Below are positions 9,071 through 17,726 of a stretch of DNA of 64,000 nt, piece after piece. Below the pieces are notes generated by a model that was not told the DNA's origin, searched no databases, and worked only from the letters and a program-made list of their open reading frames with translations. The DNA is taken from contig CAZJBX010000008.1 in NCBI GenBank assembly GCA_964544605.1, positions 13,803-77,802 on the forward strand, given 5' to 3'. This stretch comes from JAMIFN01 sp964544605. Lineage in GTDB: Bacteria > Pseudomonadota > Gammaproteobacteria > Burkholderiales > Burkholderiaceae_C. How positions within the stretch are numbered: position 1 is the first letter of the stretch; every line of letters begins with the position of its first letter. The translations under genes were made by a program, and so were the position numbers.

Positions 9071-9703
9071 GTGCCTTTATCCAGCGCTGCCATCCCCATT
9101 CTTTTCTCTGATGCTGCCCTTTTGGTGGTGGACAAGCCTGCGGGTTTGCTCTCAGTGCCGGGGCGTTTGCCTGAAAACAAAGACAGCTTGACCAGCCGTT
9201 TGCAGGCGCAAGACCCTGCGGCGCTGAATGTGCATCGCCTGGACCAAGTGACCAGCGGCCTCATGGTATTTGCCCGCAGCAAGGCGGCGCAGGCGCACTT
9301 GAGCGCCCAGTTTGCCCAAAGAAAGGTGGGCAAGGTGTATGAGGCGGTGGTGGAAGGTTTGCTGGCCGACGATGCGGGCAGCGTGGATTTGCCCCTGATT
9401 TGCGATTGGCCCAATCGCCCACGGCAGATGGTGGATATGGCGCAGGGCAAGGCGGCGCTGACGCATTGGCAGGTGTTGGCGCGCGATGTGGCGCTGGGCC
9501 AAACCCGCCTGTGTTTGCGGCCGATTACGGGGCGCTCGCACCAATTGCGGGTACACAGCATGGCGCTGGGCCACCCGATTGTGGGCGATGATTTTTACGG
9601 TGCGCAGCCCGCTGCGCGGGTGCTGCTACACGCCACAGATTTAAGCCTGATTCACCCCGAGACGGGCCAGCCCATGGCCTGGCACAGCCCTGCCCCGTTT
9701 TAG
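9071..9703 (+). CDS. rluA: RluA-type rRNA/tRNA pseudouridine synthase
   Basis: Converts uridine to pseudouridine in rRNA and probably tRNA. 210 residues, near the 219 of E. coli RluA, without an S4 domain. Motif I is LVVDKPAGLLSVPG, motif II holds the catalytic Asp (HRLDQVTSGLMVFA, D58), and the RluA signature DWPNRPRQMVD plus ITGRSHQLRVHSMALGHPIVGD follows. The start is a GTG at 9071, 3 nt after the DUF1631 stop; no ATG fits the motif spacing. Its stop codon (9701-9703) overlaps the stop of the convergent pgsA. Confidence 0.9.
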   Translation: MPLSSAAIPILFSDAALLVVDKPAGLLSVPGRLPENKDSLTSRLQAQDPAALNVHRLDQVTSGLMVFARSKAAQAHLSAQFAQRKVGKVYEAVVEGLLADDAGSVDLPLICDWPNRPRQMVDMAQGKAALTHWQVLARDVALGQTRLCLRPITGRSHQLRVHSMALGHPIVGDDFYGAQPAARVLLHATDLSLIHPETGQPMAWHSPAPF

Positions 9704-10263
9704 CTTTTTTGCAGGGCTTGGCGGGCTTTGAGCAAGTAATAAACCATAGACCAGATGGTGAGCACGGCGGCCACCCATGCCAATACCGTGCCGATGGGCA
9801 TAACGGGGATGCCCCAGAGGTCTTGCTGGTAGAGCAAAAAACCAATGGCGATGAGCTGGATGGCGGTTTTCCATTTGCCGATTTTGGCCACTGCTACGCT
9901 GCCGCTGGCGCCGACTTTGGCCATCCATTCACGCAGGGCAGAAATGGTGATTTCGCGCCCGATGATGATGAGGGCGACCAGCATATCGATGCGGCCTAGC
10001 TTGAGCAAGACCACCATGCAGGCGGCCACCAAGAGCTTGTCAGCCAAGGTGTCGAGCCATGCGCCAAAGGTGGAAGTTTGCCCCCAGCGGCGGGCCAAAT
10101 AGCCATCAAACCAATCTGTGGCGGCCGATACCGTGAAAAACACCAAGGCCAAGATGTTGGCTTGCTGTGCGACCAACCAGCTCTCAGGCAGGTAATACAC
10201 GCCCAAAATCAGTGGGATGAGAGCAATGCGCAGCCAAGTGAGGAGGGTGGGTAAATTGGGCAT
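9700..10263 (-). CDS. pgsA: CDP-diacylglycerol--glycerol-3-phosphate 3-phosphatidyltransferase
   Basis: Committed step of phosphatidylglycerol synthesis in the inner membrane: CDP-diacylglycerol plus glycerol-3-phosphate gives phosphatidylglycerol phosphate. 187 residues with the full CDP-alcohol phosphotransferase motif D-x2-DG-x2-AR-x8-G-x3-D-x3-D, seen as DWFDGYLARR followed by GAWLDTLAD. About five membrane helices. The ATG at 10263 gives MPNLPTLLTWLRIALIP, the standard PgsA opening. It is the last gene of the minus-strand run nadK-recN-rapZ-yaaA-pgsA. Confidence 0.95.
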   Translation of the reverse strand: MPNLPTLLTWLRIALIPLILGVYYLPESWLVAQQANILALVFFTVSAATDWFDGYLARRWGQTSTFGAWLDTLADKLLVAACMVVLLKLGRIDMLVALIIIGREITISALREWMAKVGASGSVAVAKIGKWKTAIQLIAIGFLLYQQDLWGIPVMPIGTVLAWVAAVLTIWSMVYYLLKARQALQKS

Positions 10264-10284
10264 GAAGTGAAGCAAACTTGGGGT

Positions 10285-11064
10285 TTAGAGTTGGCTGGTT
10301 TTTTGAAACACCAGTTTGTCGGTGCTTGAGCATTGTGGCGCATAAACATAGCCCTCGCTGGCAAAGGCTTGCAGGTCTGCGGGCTTTTCAGGGCGCTGCT
10401 CGGCGGCCCAGCGCGCCATCAGGCCACGGGCGCGTTTGGCGGCAAAGCTGATGACTTTGTATTGGCCGTTTTTCTCGTCCTCAAAGCGGCATTCCACCAC
10501 GGGCGCTTGCAAGGCTTTGCGGTCCACGGCTTTGAAGTATTCGGTGGAGGCCAGGTTGATGAGCACGCTTTGCCCTTGCTCGGCCATGAGGGTGTTGAGG
10601 TGCTCGGCAATTTGGCGGCCCCAGTATTGGTAGAGATTGGCCGCGCCCTGGATGCCAAAGCGCGTGCCCATCTCAAGGCGGTAGGCTTGCAGGGCGTCGA
10701 GCGGGCGCAGCACACCGTATAAGCCGCTGAGGATGCGCAGGTGTTGGTTGAGCCAGCCCAAATCCGCTTGGCTCAGGGTTTGGGCATCCAAGCCCTCGTA
10801 CACATCGCCGTTGAAGGCGAGAGCGGCGGCCTTGACCATGTCGGGGGCGGGCTGCTCACGCCAGGCGGCAAAGCGCTCGGCGTTGAGCTGGGCGAGTTTG
10901 TCTGACAGGCTCATGAGCTGGCCGACCTCACTCACGCTGAGCTGCTTGAGCTCGGCCACCAGTGCGGCGGCCTCAGGCATAAAGTGCGGCTGGCTGCACT
11001 GGATGTGGCTGGCTTGGGGCGTGGTGTAGTCCAGCGCTTTGGCGGGGGAAACAACAAATAACAT
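10285..11064 (-). CDS. yaaA: Peroxide stress protein YaaA (DUF328)
   Basis: 259-residue member of the YaaA family, which in E. coli lowers free iron and limits oxidative DNA damage during peroxide stress. Visible family blocks are the opening MLFVVSPAKALDY, the LMSLSDKLAQLNAERF region, the conserved GVLRPLDALQAYRLEMGTR (in order: LYGVLRPLDALQ, YRLEMGTRF), NLASTEYFKAVD and ISFAAKRARGLMARW. The ATG at 11064 was chosen because it gives that opening exactly. It lies 36 nt after rapZ and 21 nt before pgsA on the same strand. Confidence 0.94.
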   Translation of the reverse strand: MLFVVSPAKALDYTTPQASHIQCSQPHFMPEAAALVAELKQLSVSEVGQLMSLSDKLAQLNAERFAAWREQPAPDMVKAAALAFNGDVYEGLDAQTLSQADLGWLNQHLRILSGLYGVLRPLDALQAYRLEMGTRFGIQGAANLYQYWGRQIAEHLNTLMAEQGQSVLINLASTEYFKAVDRKALQAPVVECRFEDEKNGQYKVISFAAKRARGLMARWAAEQRPEKPADLQAFASEGYVYAPQCSSTDKLVFQKTSQL

Positions 11065-11100
11065 GGCGGCTCTTTGAAACAAAAAAACGGCAGGCGCGGC

Positions 11101-11994
11101 TTATTCGGCCAGTTCGCGGTGGCGCTTGGTCACGGCCCAGTTCTCGGCCAAGGCTTGGTAGATGCGCTCGACCAAATAAACCGAGCGGTGCTGGCCGCCC
11201 GTGCAACCGATGGCGATATTGACATAGCTGCGGTGCTCTTGCGCCATGGCGGGCAGCCATTTGTGTAAAAACTCCAGCACCATCTCTTCCATCTCGCGCA
11301 CGCTGGGCTGCTGCGATAAAAAAGCCTGCACGGGCGCATCTTGCCCTGTCAGCACGCGCAGGCCGTCTTCATAAAAAGGGTTGGGCAGCATGCGGGCATC
11401 CACCACAAAATTGGCATCCAGTGGCAGACCTTTTTTGAAGGCGAACGATTGCAAGACGACGCTGAGGTGGCTGTCTATGCTTTGGCCCACCAAGGTTTTG
11501 ATGTGGGTGAGCAATTGCGCCGCACGCAAATGGCTGGTATCGACCAGTTGCACCTGGCTTTGCTCGCGGATGTCTTGCAGCAGCTCACGCTCTTGCGCGA
11601 TGGCATTGGCCACGCCCATATCGCCGACAAAGCGGCTGTCGCCCGAAAGGGGGTGGCGGCGGCGGGTTTCAGAAAAGCGCAGCTTGAGCACCTCGTCGCT
11701 GGCATCCAGAAAAATTTGCTGCACTTGCACGCCTTGGGCTTGCAGTGCTTGCAATACACCACTGAGTTTGGGAAGTGAGCGCACGCTACGCGCATCAATG
11801 GCGATGGCGATGCGCTGCACGCCGTGTTGGCCTTGCAGTTTGACAAACTCTTGCAACAGCTCAGGCGGCAGGTTATCAACGCAGAAAAAACCCGCGTCTT
11901 CAAGGCCGCGCAGGGCGACAGATTTGCCCGCGCCGGCCATGCCGGTGAGGATGACCACATGCGGGGCTGTGTGGCTAGGGGTGGGGGTGTTCAC
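11101..11994 (-). CDS. rapZ: RNase adapter protein RapZ (nucleotide-binding)
   Basis: RapZ binds small RNAs and hands them to RNase E in enterobacteria; in other bacteria the role is less clear. 297 residues. The N-terminal P-loop GMAGAGKS (residues 18-25) is followed by ALRGLEDAGFFCVDNLPPELL. The C-terminal domain holds the signature GCTGGQHRSVYLVE and the earlier SFAFKKGLPLDANFVVDARMLPNPFY region (written as SFAFKKGLPLDA, then VVDARMLPNPFY). The start is a GTG at 11994 that overlaps the recN stop (GTGA), which suggests translational coupling. Here it lies with recN and nadK rather than beside hprK or pts genes. Confidence 0.93.
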   Translation of the reverse strand: MNTPTPSHTAPHVVILTGMAGAGKSVALRGLEDAGFFCVDNLPPELLQEFVKLQGQHGVQRIAIAIDARSVRSLPKLSGVLQALQAQGVQVQQIFLDASDEVLKLRFSETRRRHPLSGDSRFVGDMGVANAIAQERELLQDIREQSQVQLVDTSHLRAAQLLTHIKTLVGQSIDSHLSVVLQSFAFKKGLPLDANFVVDARMLPNPFYEDGLRVLTGQDAPVQAFLSQQPSVREMEEMVLEFLHKWLPAMAQEHRSYVNIAIGCTGGQHRSVYLVERIYQALAENWAVTKRHRELAE

Positions 11995-13643
11995 TGTGCT
12001 TGCTCCAAAAGTTCTTGCGCGTGCGCCAAGCTGGTGGCGCTGGTGCTGCCGGCCAGCATACGGGCGATTTCGGCCTGCCGCGCGGGGGCGGGCAGTAGGG
12101 CCACGCTGCTGCTGGTGTGGCCCTGCTCTTGTGTTTTGCTGACCAAAAGCTGCTGGTGGGCGCAGGCGGCCACTTGCGCCAAGTGAGTGACCGCCAACAC
12201 CTGTTTGCTGCCACCCAAGCGCCGCATGAGCTGGCCGACGGTGTGCGCCACCGCGCCGCCGATGCCGCTATCGACTTCGTCAAAAATGAGGGTGGGGGCG
12301 CCGTCTTGCTCGGCGGTGATGACGGCCACGGCCAAGGCAATGCGTGAAAGCTCGCCGCCTGAGGCGACCTTGGCCAAGGGCTTGGGCGTGACCCCAGCGT
12401 GGCCAGCGACCAAAAAGCTGACGGCATCGTGTCCCAAGGCGTGGGGGGCGCTCGCTTCAAGCTGCACCTGCAATTGGCCGCCGGGCATACCCAAGCTCTG
12501 CATGGCCTCGGTGATGGCGCGGCCCAGTTGTGGCGCCAGGCGGCGGCGGCTTTGGCTGGCGGCATCGGCCAGGGCCTTGAAGTGAGTGCGCGCTTTCTCC
12601 TCGGCCTGCGTCAGTGCGTCGATGTCGCTGCTGGCGTTCAGGGCTTCGAGCTTGGCCTGCCAATGCGCCATCAGTTGCGGCAGCTCAGGCGGGGTGGTTT
12701 TGTAGCGCCGTGCCAAACTCAGCCACAGGGCCACGCGTTCGTCCAGGGCTTGCAGGCGGGCGTGGTCGGGCTGCAAATGGCGGCTGGCGCTGCGCAGCTC
12801 GTGGGCGGCGTCATCAGCTTGGGCGCTGAGGTCTTGCAATTGGGCATAGAGCTGGCCGAGCTGGGGCTGCAAATGCTGCACGGCGGCCAAGGCTTGCACG
12901 GCCTGCTGCAAGCGGCTGCAAGCGCCGCTTTGCCCTGCCTCATCGCCCTCTAGGGCGGCCAAGGCGCTGGCGCTGGCATCGAGCAGGTCTTGCATATGGC
13001 TCTGGGCGCTGTGCTCTTGGTTGAGTTCCTCCCACTCGTTGGCGGCGGGGCGCAGTTTGTTCACTTCCGCCAGTTGCCATTCGAGGCGCTCGCGCTCATC
13101 GGCCAAGCTGCTTTGCGCCGCCTGCGCCGCTTCTAGGGCGTGCAGGGCTTGCCGCCAGTTCTTCCATGCCGCTTGCAGGGGCGCGGTGGGCACTTGGCCA
13201 TAGGCATCGAGCAATTGCAGGGCGCTGCCGCTTTGGCTGAGTGAGGCCCAAGCGTGCTGGCCGTGGATGTCCACCAAGTGCTCGCCCAAGGCGCGCAATT
13301 GCGTCAGGGTGGCGGCACTGCCGTTGATCCAGGCGCGGCTTTTGCCCTTGGCATCGATGGTGCGGCGCAGCAGCAGGCTGTCGTCGGCCTCAAAGCCTGC
13401 CTCTTGCAACCACGCTTGGGCGGCGGCATTGGGACTGAATTCGGCGGCAATATCGGCTTGCGCCGCGCCCTCATACACCACGCTGGCATCGGCCCTTTGG
13501 CCCAAGGCCAGTTGCAGGGCGTCAATCAAAATGGATTTGCCCGCCCCCGTTTCGCCCGTGAGGGCAGAAAAGCCCAAGGGCAGCTCCAGCTCCAACTGGG
13601 GCACGATGACGAAGTTTTTTAAGCTAATGCGGCTGATGCTCAT
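11991..13643 (-). CDS. recN: DNA repair protein RecN
   Basis: SMC-like ATPase used in double-strand break repair. 550 residues: Walker A GETGAGKS at residues 30-37, a long central coiled-coil region rich in Ala, Gln and Leu, the ABC signature ASGGELSRIALA, and Walker B TLIFDEVDSGIGG followed by LAVTHLAQVAACAHQ. The ATG at 13643 gives MSISRISLKNFVIV; an upstream extension to 13814 runs antisense-like through nadK and is rejected. It follows nadK by 7 nt and overlaps rapZ by 4 nt. No LexA box was confirmed. Confidence 0.96.
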   Translation of the reverse strand: MSISRISLKNFVIVPQLELELPLGFSALTGETGAGKSILIDALQLALGQRADASVVYEGAAQADIAAEFSPNAAAQAWLQEAGFEADDSLLLRRTIDAKGKSRAWINGSAATLTQLRALGEHLVDIHGQHAWASLSQSGSALQLLDAYGQVPTAPLQAAWKNWRQALHALEAAQAAQSSLADERERLEWQLAEVNKLRPAANEWEELNQEHSAQSHMQDLLDASASALAALEGDEAGQSGACSRLQQAVQALAAVQHLQPQLGQLYAQLQDLSAQADDAAHELRSASRHLQPDHARLQALDERVALWLSLARRYKTTPPELPQLMAHWQAKLEALNASSDIDALTQAEEKARTHFKALADAASQSRRRLAPQLGRAITEAMQSLGMPGGQLQVQLEASAPHALGHDAVSFLVAGHAGVTPKPLAKVASGGELSRIALAVAVITAEQDGAPTLIFDEVDSGIGGAVAHTVGQLMRRLGGSKQVLAVTHLAQVAACAHQQLLVSKTQEQGHTSSSVALLPAPARQAEIARMLAGSTSATSLAHAQELLEQAQ

Positions 13644-13650
13644 GGTCGGC

Positions 13651-14532
13651 TCAGTGCTGTTGGTTCCAGTGCAGCTTCTCGCGCAGGGTGTGGTAATAGT
13701 TCCAGCCCTTGGGGTGCAGCAGGCGGGCGCTTTGTTCGGCGCGTTCGAGCAAAATGCGGTCGCCGTGCTGCAAATTCGCCAGCGATTGCATGTCAAAGTT
13801 AGCGCTTGCTTCACGGCCAGAGACCATTTCTAGGCTGATGCCGGCATCGTGGTGCAGCACCAAGGGCCGATTGGAGAGGTTGTTGGGCGCAATCGGCACC
13901 AAGCTCAGGCCGCCCAAGCTGGGGTGCAGCAGCGGCCCGCCAGCCGAGAGCGAGTAGGCGGTAGAGCCGGTGGGTGTGGTCACAATCAGGCCATCGCCTC
14001 GGTAGTTGGCAACAAAATGGCCGTCGATTTCGGCACGCAGCTCCAGCAGACCTGCGCGGCTGCCTCGGTTGACGACGACCTCATTCATGGCGGTGGTGGT
14101 GAAGATTTGCTCGCCATCACGCATGACGCGGGCGGCCAACATGCTGCGCGATTCCTCAATGTAGTCGCCCGCCAGCATGGCCGGCATGGCTTGCTCGAAT
14201 TCGCCCAAGGGGATGTCGGTGATAAAGCCCAAATAACCTTGGTTGATGCCGATGAGTGGGATGCCGTAGAGGGCCATTTGCCGCGCAGTGGCCAGCATGG
14301 TGCCATCACCGCCCACCACCACGGCCAAATCAGCCTGATGGCCCAGCTCTTTCAGGCCAAGCACAGGCCATTGTGTGATGCCACTGTATTGCGCCGTCAT
14401 GGCCTCCAGCAGCACTTGGCAGCCTTGCGCCGCCAAGACCTGGCCGACATGCAGCAAGACCTCGGGCGCAGTGCCCCCTTGGGCGCTGGGGTATTTGCCC
14501 ACAAGGGCGACCGATTGAAATTGGCTGGGCAT
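13651..14532 (-). CDS. nadK: NAD kinase
   Basis: Phosphorylates NAD+ to NADP+ using ATP (or polyphosphate). 293 residues. The kinase motif GGDGTML is at about residues 74-80, the NE-type motif is TTAMNEVVVNRGSRAG, and the glycine-rich block is GDGLIVTTPTGSTAYSLSAGGP. The start is an ATG at 14532 (MPSQFQSVALVGKY). It is the first gene of the five-gene minus-strand run and is divergent from hrcA, with 39 nt between the two start codons, so both promoters must lie in or near that gap. Confidence 0.96.
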   Translation of the reverse strand: MPSQFQSVALVGKYPSAQGGTAPEVLLHVGQVLAAQGCQVLLEAMTAQYSGITQWPVLGLKELGHQADLAVVVGGDGTMLATARQMALYGIPLIGINQGYLGFITDIPLGEFEQAMPAMLAGDYIEESRSMLAARVMRDGEQIFTTTAMNEVVVNRGSRAGLLELRAEIDGHFVANYRGDGLIVTTPTGSTAYSLSAGGPLLHPSLGGLSLVPIAPNNLSNRPLVLHHDAGISLEMVSGREASANFDMQSLANLQHGDRILLERAEQSARLLHPKGWNYYHTLREKLHWNQQH

Positions 14533-14571
14533 AGGCGGTGGGGTGAATCAAAGGGTGGTAAATTGCCTTAT

Positions 14572-15585
14572 ATGTTAGACGAACGCGCACAGATTTTGCT
14601 CAAAGCCTTGGTAGAACGCTACATTGAGGACGGCCAGCCCGTGGGCTCGCGCACCCTCTCGCGCGCTTCGGGCCTGGATTTATCCGCCGCCACCATCCGC
14701 AATGTGATGAGCGACCTAGAGGCATTGGGCCTGATTGCCAGCCCGCACACCTCGGCGGGCCGTGTGCCCACGGTGCGCGGCTACCGCCTGTTTGTGGACA
14801 CCATGCTGACGGTGAAGCAGGGTGGGCTGCAAGAAGCGCCTGAGCTGCCCGTCGATCAGCCGCAAAAAGTCATCAGCCACGCGGCGCATTTGCTGTCGAA
14901 TTTATCCAGCTTTGTCGGCGTGGTGCTGGCCCCGCGCAAAAGCTCGGTCTTGCAGCATCTTGAATTCTTGCGTTTGGGCGAAAAACGCATTCTGCTCATT
15001 ACCGTGGCCCCCGATGGCGATGTGCAAAACCGCGTGCTGCAAACGGCCAAAGACTACACACAGAGTGAGTTGGTGGAGGCCAGCAACTTCATCAACCACC
15101 ACTACGCTGGGCTTGATTTGGACGAGGTGCGCCTGCGCCTGGCGCATGAGGCCGAGCAACTGCGTGGCGAAATTGCCCAGCTCATGCAATTGGCCATGCA
15201 GGTCAGCCGCCCCAGCCCCAGCGCCAGCCATGAGGAGCAAATGGTGCTGGCCGGCGAGCGCAAGCTGCTGGGCGTGAGTGACTTCAGCAGCAATATTGAG
15301 CAACTGCGCCGCGCCTACGCCCTGTTTGAGCACAAGGCCGAGTTGATGCAGTTGCTCGAAAGCTCGGCCCAAGGCCAAGGCGTGCGCATTTATATTGGCG
15401 GGGAAAGCCCCAGTGTGCCGGTCGAAGAGCTCTCCATCGTCACCGCGCCTTACGCCGTGAACGGTGAAGTGGTGGGCACGCTGGGCGTAATTGGCCCCAC
15501 CCGTATGCGCTACGAGCGCATGATTGAAATCGTGGACATCACTTCAAAATTGGTGGGCAATGCCCTGAGCTACCCCAAGCTTTAA
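14572..15585 (+). CDS. hrcA: Heat-inducible transcription repressor HrcA
   Basis: Represses heat-shock genes by binding CIRCE elements, with GroEL as cofactor. 337 residues: an N-terminal winged helix with MLDERAQILLKALVERYIED, GQPVGSRTLSR and ATIRNVMSDLEALGLI, then HTSAGRVPTVRGYRLFVD, and a C-terminal GAF-like domain ending in GVIGPTRMRYERMIEIV. The ATG at 14572 is the family start. No CIRCE repeat was seen upstream, and grpE/dnaK are not adjacent, so it may not control itself. Its stop codon overlaps that of the convergent DUF3108 gene (15582-15585). Confidence 0.96.
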   Translation: MLDERAQILLKALVERYIEDGQPVGSRTLSRASGLDLSAATIRNVMSDLEALGLIASPHTSAGRVPTVRGYRLFVDTMLTVKQGGLQEAPELPVDQPQKVISHAAHLLSNLSSFVGVVLAPRKSSVLQHLEFLRLGEKRILLITVAPDGDVQNRVLQTAKDYTQSELVEASNFINHHYAGLDLDEVRLRLAHEAEQLRGEIAQLMQLAMQVSRPSPSASHEEQMVLAGERKLLGVSDFSSNIEQLRRAYALFEHKAELMQLLESSAQGQGVRIYIGGESPSVPVEELSIVTAPYAVNGEVVGTLGVIGPTRMRYERMIEIVDITSKLVGNALSYPKL

Positions 15586-16517
15586 GGCAGCCAGTTCAGC
15601 TCCAGCCAAGCGCCATCGGGCCAGCGCATTTTGATGCGCACAGGGGCCCAATCGTAGGCCGGCGCAAACCACAGCTCAGACTGCGTCGTGCCCTTGCCCA
15701 AAGCCTGCGGCACGATATGCACGGCCTCCACTTGGCCCAAGGGCTTGATGTCCAGCGTATCGCGGCCTTGCACGGCGTAATGCCAGTGGAACAAGCCCTC
15801 AGGCCGCATCAGCCACAGCTCACGGCCACTGCCCGCCTGTGTGCTGAGCAGGCCGCTGGCCAGCTCGTGCTGCAACTGCATGTGCTGGCTCACGCTATCG
15901 AGCACGCCGCCCTCGGGCAGGGGGCCGCGCCGCTGGTGTGCGGGCCAGACCAAATCACCGCCTTGGCGTTGCACGCTGCCGTCTTTGGCCAAGCCTTTTT
16001 CATCGTATTGCCAAGGCTCTAGGCCAGTGGCTTTGATGCGGCCTTGGGCCTGCATATCAAACAGGGTTTGTTTGGCCAGCTTGACCTTGAGCTGGGCTTG
16101 GTAATTTGTGCCCTTGGGCTGGTAGCTCAATTCGGCGGTGGCCAAATTTGCGCCCAGCAAATAAGAGCTGCTGACGGCGTAACGCCAGCTTTGGCGGCGT
16201 TGCAGCAGCTTGGGCTGGGGGGTGGCCGTGGGCGCTGCGGTGGCGGCACTGCTTGGCGTTTGTGTTGGCGCGGCGCTTGGCTGGGGGCTTGCGGTCGGCG
16301 CAGGGCTGGCCGTGGCCAAAGGCTGCGCTGTGGGCACTGCGGTGGGCTGGGCGGGACTGGCGCTGGGGGTAGCGCTGGGCTGAGCCGTCAATGCCAAAGC
16401 GGGCTGCGGCCTTGGCGCTGCTTGCGGCGCAGGGCTGTTGCCCGCCCACCACCAAGCGGCCCATGCCGCTGCGCCCACTGTGCTCAGGCCAAGGGCCAGC
16501 GTGCGCCAGCGTGCCAT
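15582..16517 (-). CDS. DUF3108 domain protein with Pro/Ala/Thr-rich linker
   Basis: 311-residue envelope protein. An N-terminal membrane anchor (LALGLSTVGAAAWAAWWWAG) is followed by a linker of about 70 residues made almost entirely of Pro, Ala, Thr, Ser and Gln (about residues 30-100). The C-terminal half has the DUF3108 pattern: SWRYAVSSSYLLGANLATAELSY in two parts (SWRYAVSSSYLLG, ATAELSYQPKG), then GGVLDSVSQHMQLQHELA and TTQSELWFAPAYDWAPVRIK. The domain is probably a periplasmic beta-rich fold of unknown role. It begins 12 nt after the racemase gene on the same strand. The linker likely spans periplasm or peptidoglycan. Confidence 0.8.
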   Translation of the reverse strand: MARWRTLALGLSTVGAAAWAAWWWAGNSPAPQAAPRPQPALALTAQPSATPSASPAQPTAVPTAQPLATASPAPTASPQPSAAPTQTPSSAATAAPTATPQPKLLQRRQSWRYAVSSSYLLGANLATAELSYQPKGTNYQAQLKVKLAKQTLFDMQAQGRIKATGLEPWQYDEKGLAKDGSVQRQGGDLVWPAHQRRGPLPEGGVLDSVSQHMQLQHELASGLLSTQAGSGRELWLMRPEGLFHWHYAVQGRDTLDIKPLGQVEAVHIVPQALGKGTTQSELWFAPAYDWAPVRIKMRWPDGAWLELNWLP

Positions 16518-16529
16518 TTGTTGCAGCCT

Positions 16530-17642
16530 TTATGCCGCAGGCTGCTGTTGCAGCTCGGCCAAAACCTCGGCCGTGTGCTCGCCGAGCAGCGGGCCAGCTT
16601 GCGGCGCGCGCTCACCACTGCGCGAAAAGCGCGGCGCAGGGGCCACTTGCAGGCTGCCATCGACTTCAACAAAAGTGCCGCGCGCTTGGTTGTGCGGGTG
16701 GGCGGCGGCGGCCTCCCAATCGAGCACAGGCACGGCGCAAGCGTCAGAGCCAGCAAACACAGCCATCCAATGCGCTTGCGGCTGCTCGGCCACGCGCTGG
16801 GCCACAATCTGCTTTAAGCGCGGCCATTCTTCAGGGCGGTGTTGGAAGGCCACCAGCTCCTCGAACAAATCCAGCTTCTGAATCATCTCAAGGTAAAACG
16901 GCGTTTCAATCGCGCCCAAGGCCAAATACTTGCCATCGGCGCAGGCAAAGTTCTCGTAAAAATGCGAGGTATTGGCAAAAAAGTTTTGCTCGGCCACATC
17001 GCTCCACAAGCCCATGGCACGGAAGGCGTGAATCAGGCTTTGCATATGCGCCGTGCTGTCCACAATGGCAGCATCCACCACCTGGCCTTGGCCGCTGCGG
17101 CTGGCCTCCAGCAAAGCGCACACAATGCCAAAGGCCAAATACAAAGCACCGCCAATATCGCCCACCACAGTGGGCGGCACCACAGGGGCCTCACCGGGGC
17201 GGCGCGAGAAGGCCAGCGCCCCACTCAGGGCCACATAGTTGATGTCGTGGCCGGCCATCTTCGCCATCGGGCCAGTTTGCCCCCAGCCCGTCATGCGGCC
17301 AAACACCAGCTTGGGGTTGGCTTGCAGCAAAGTCTCAGGGCCAAAACGCAGACGCTCCATCACGCCGGGGCGGTAGCCTTCAATCAGCACATCGGCGCGG
17401 CTGGCCAGTGCAAAAGCGGCTTTCCAGTCGTCGGGCTTTTTCAGGTTCAAGGCCACAGAGCGCTTGCCCCGGTTAATCGGGTTGCGCTGGCCCACCACGC
17501 CTTTGCTATAGGCTTCAATGGTGATGACATCGGCACCCATATCGGCCAGCAGCATGGCGGCAAAAGGGCCAGGGCCAATGCCCGCAAATTCCACCACGCG
17601 CACGCCCGCCAGTGGGCCTTTTTTCTCGGTCTCAGTGCTCAT
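16530..17642 (-). CDS. CaiB/BaiF-family CoA enzyme, alpha-methylacyl-CoA racemase type
   Basis: Likely epimerises 2-methylacyl-CoA esters, as needed for beta-oxidation of branched or steroid side chains. 370 residues of the class III CoA-transferase fold: GVRVVEFAGIGPGPFAAMLLADMGADV (seen as VVEFAGIGPGPFAAML, LADMGADVITIE), NRGKRSVALNLK, and the racemase-like block MTGWGQTGPMAKMAGHDINY followed by ALSGAL. The AGHDINY block with its His-Asp pair favours a racemase over a CoA transferase. The start is ATG at 17642. Candidate pathway partners in the window are the paired acyl-CoA dehydrogenases and the thiolase, but they are not adjacent. Confidence 0.85.
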   Translation of the reverse strand: MSTETEKKGPLAGVRVVEFAGIGPGPFAAMLLADMGADVITIEAYSKGVVGQRNPINRGKRSVALNLKKPDDWKAAFALASRADVLIEGYRPGVMERLRFGPETLLQANPKLVFGRMTGWGQTGPMAKMAGHDINYVALSGALAFSRRPGEAPVVPPTVVGDIGGALYLAFGIVCALLEASRSGQGQVVDAAIVDSTAHMQSLIHAFRAMGLWSDVAEQNFFANTSHFYENFACADGKYLALGAIETPFYLEMIQKLDLFEELVAFQHRPEEWPRLKQIVAQRVAEQPQAHWMAVFAGSDACAVPVLDWEAAAAHPHNQARGTFVEVDGSLQVAPAPRFSRSGERAPQAGPLLGEHTAEVLAELQQQPAA

Positions 17643-17726
17643 TGTTTGTGCTCCATATTGTGTCTATCGGCCAAGTTTAGGCCCAAGCATGGCGGCCATG
17701 CTAATGCAAACAGGGGATGCGCCGCA

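Noticed and set aside
13849..14571. 240-codon N-terminal extension of hrcA
   Set aside because: It runs antisense through nadK; HrcA proteins begin at the MLDERAQ block at 14572.
14533..14571. CIRCE operator upstream of hrcA
   Set aside because: The inverted repeat TTAGCACTC-N9-GAGTGCTAA is not present in the gap or nearby.
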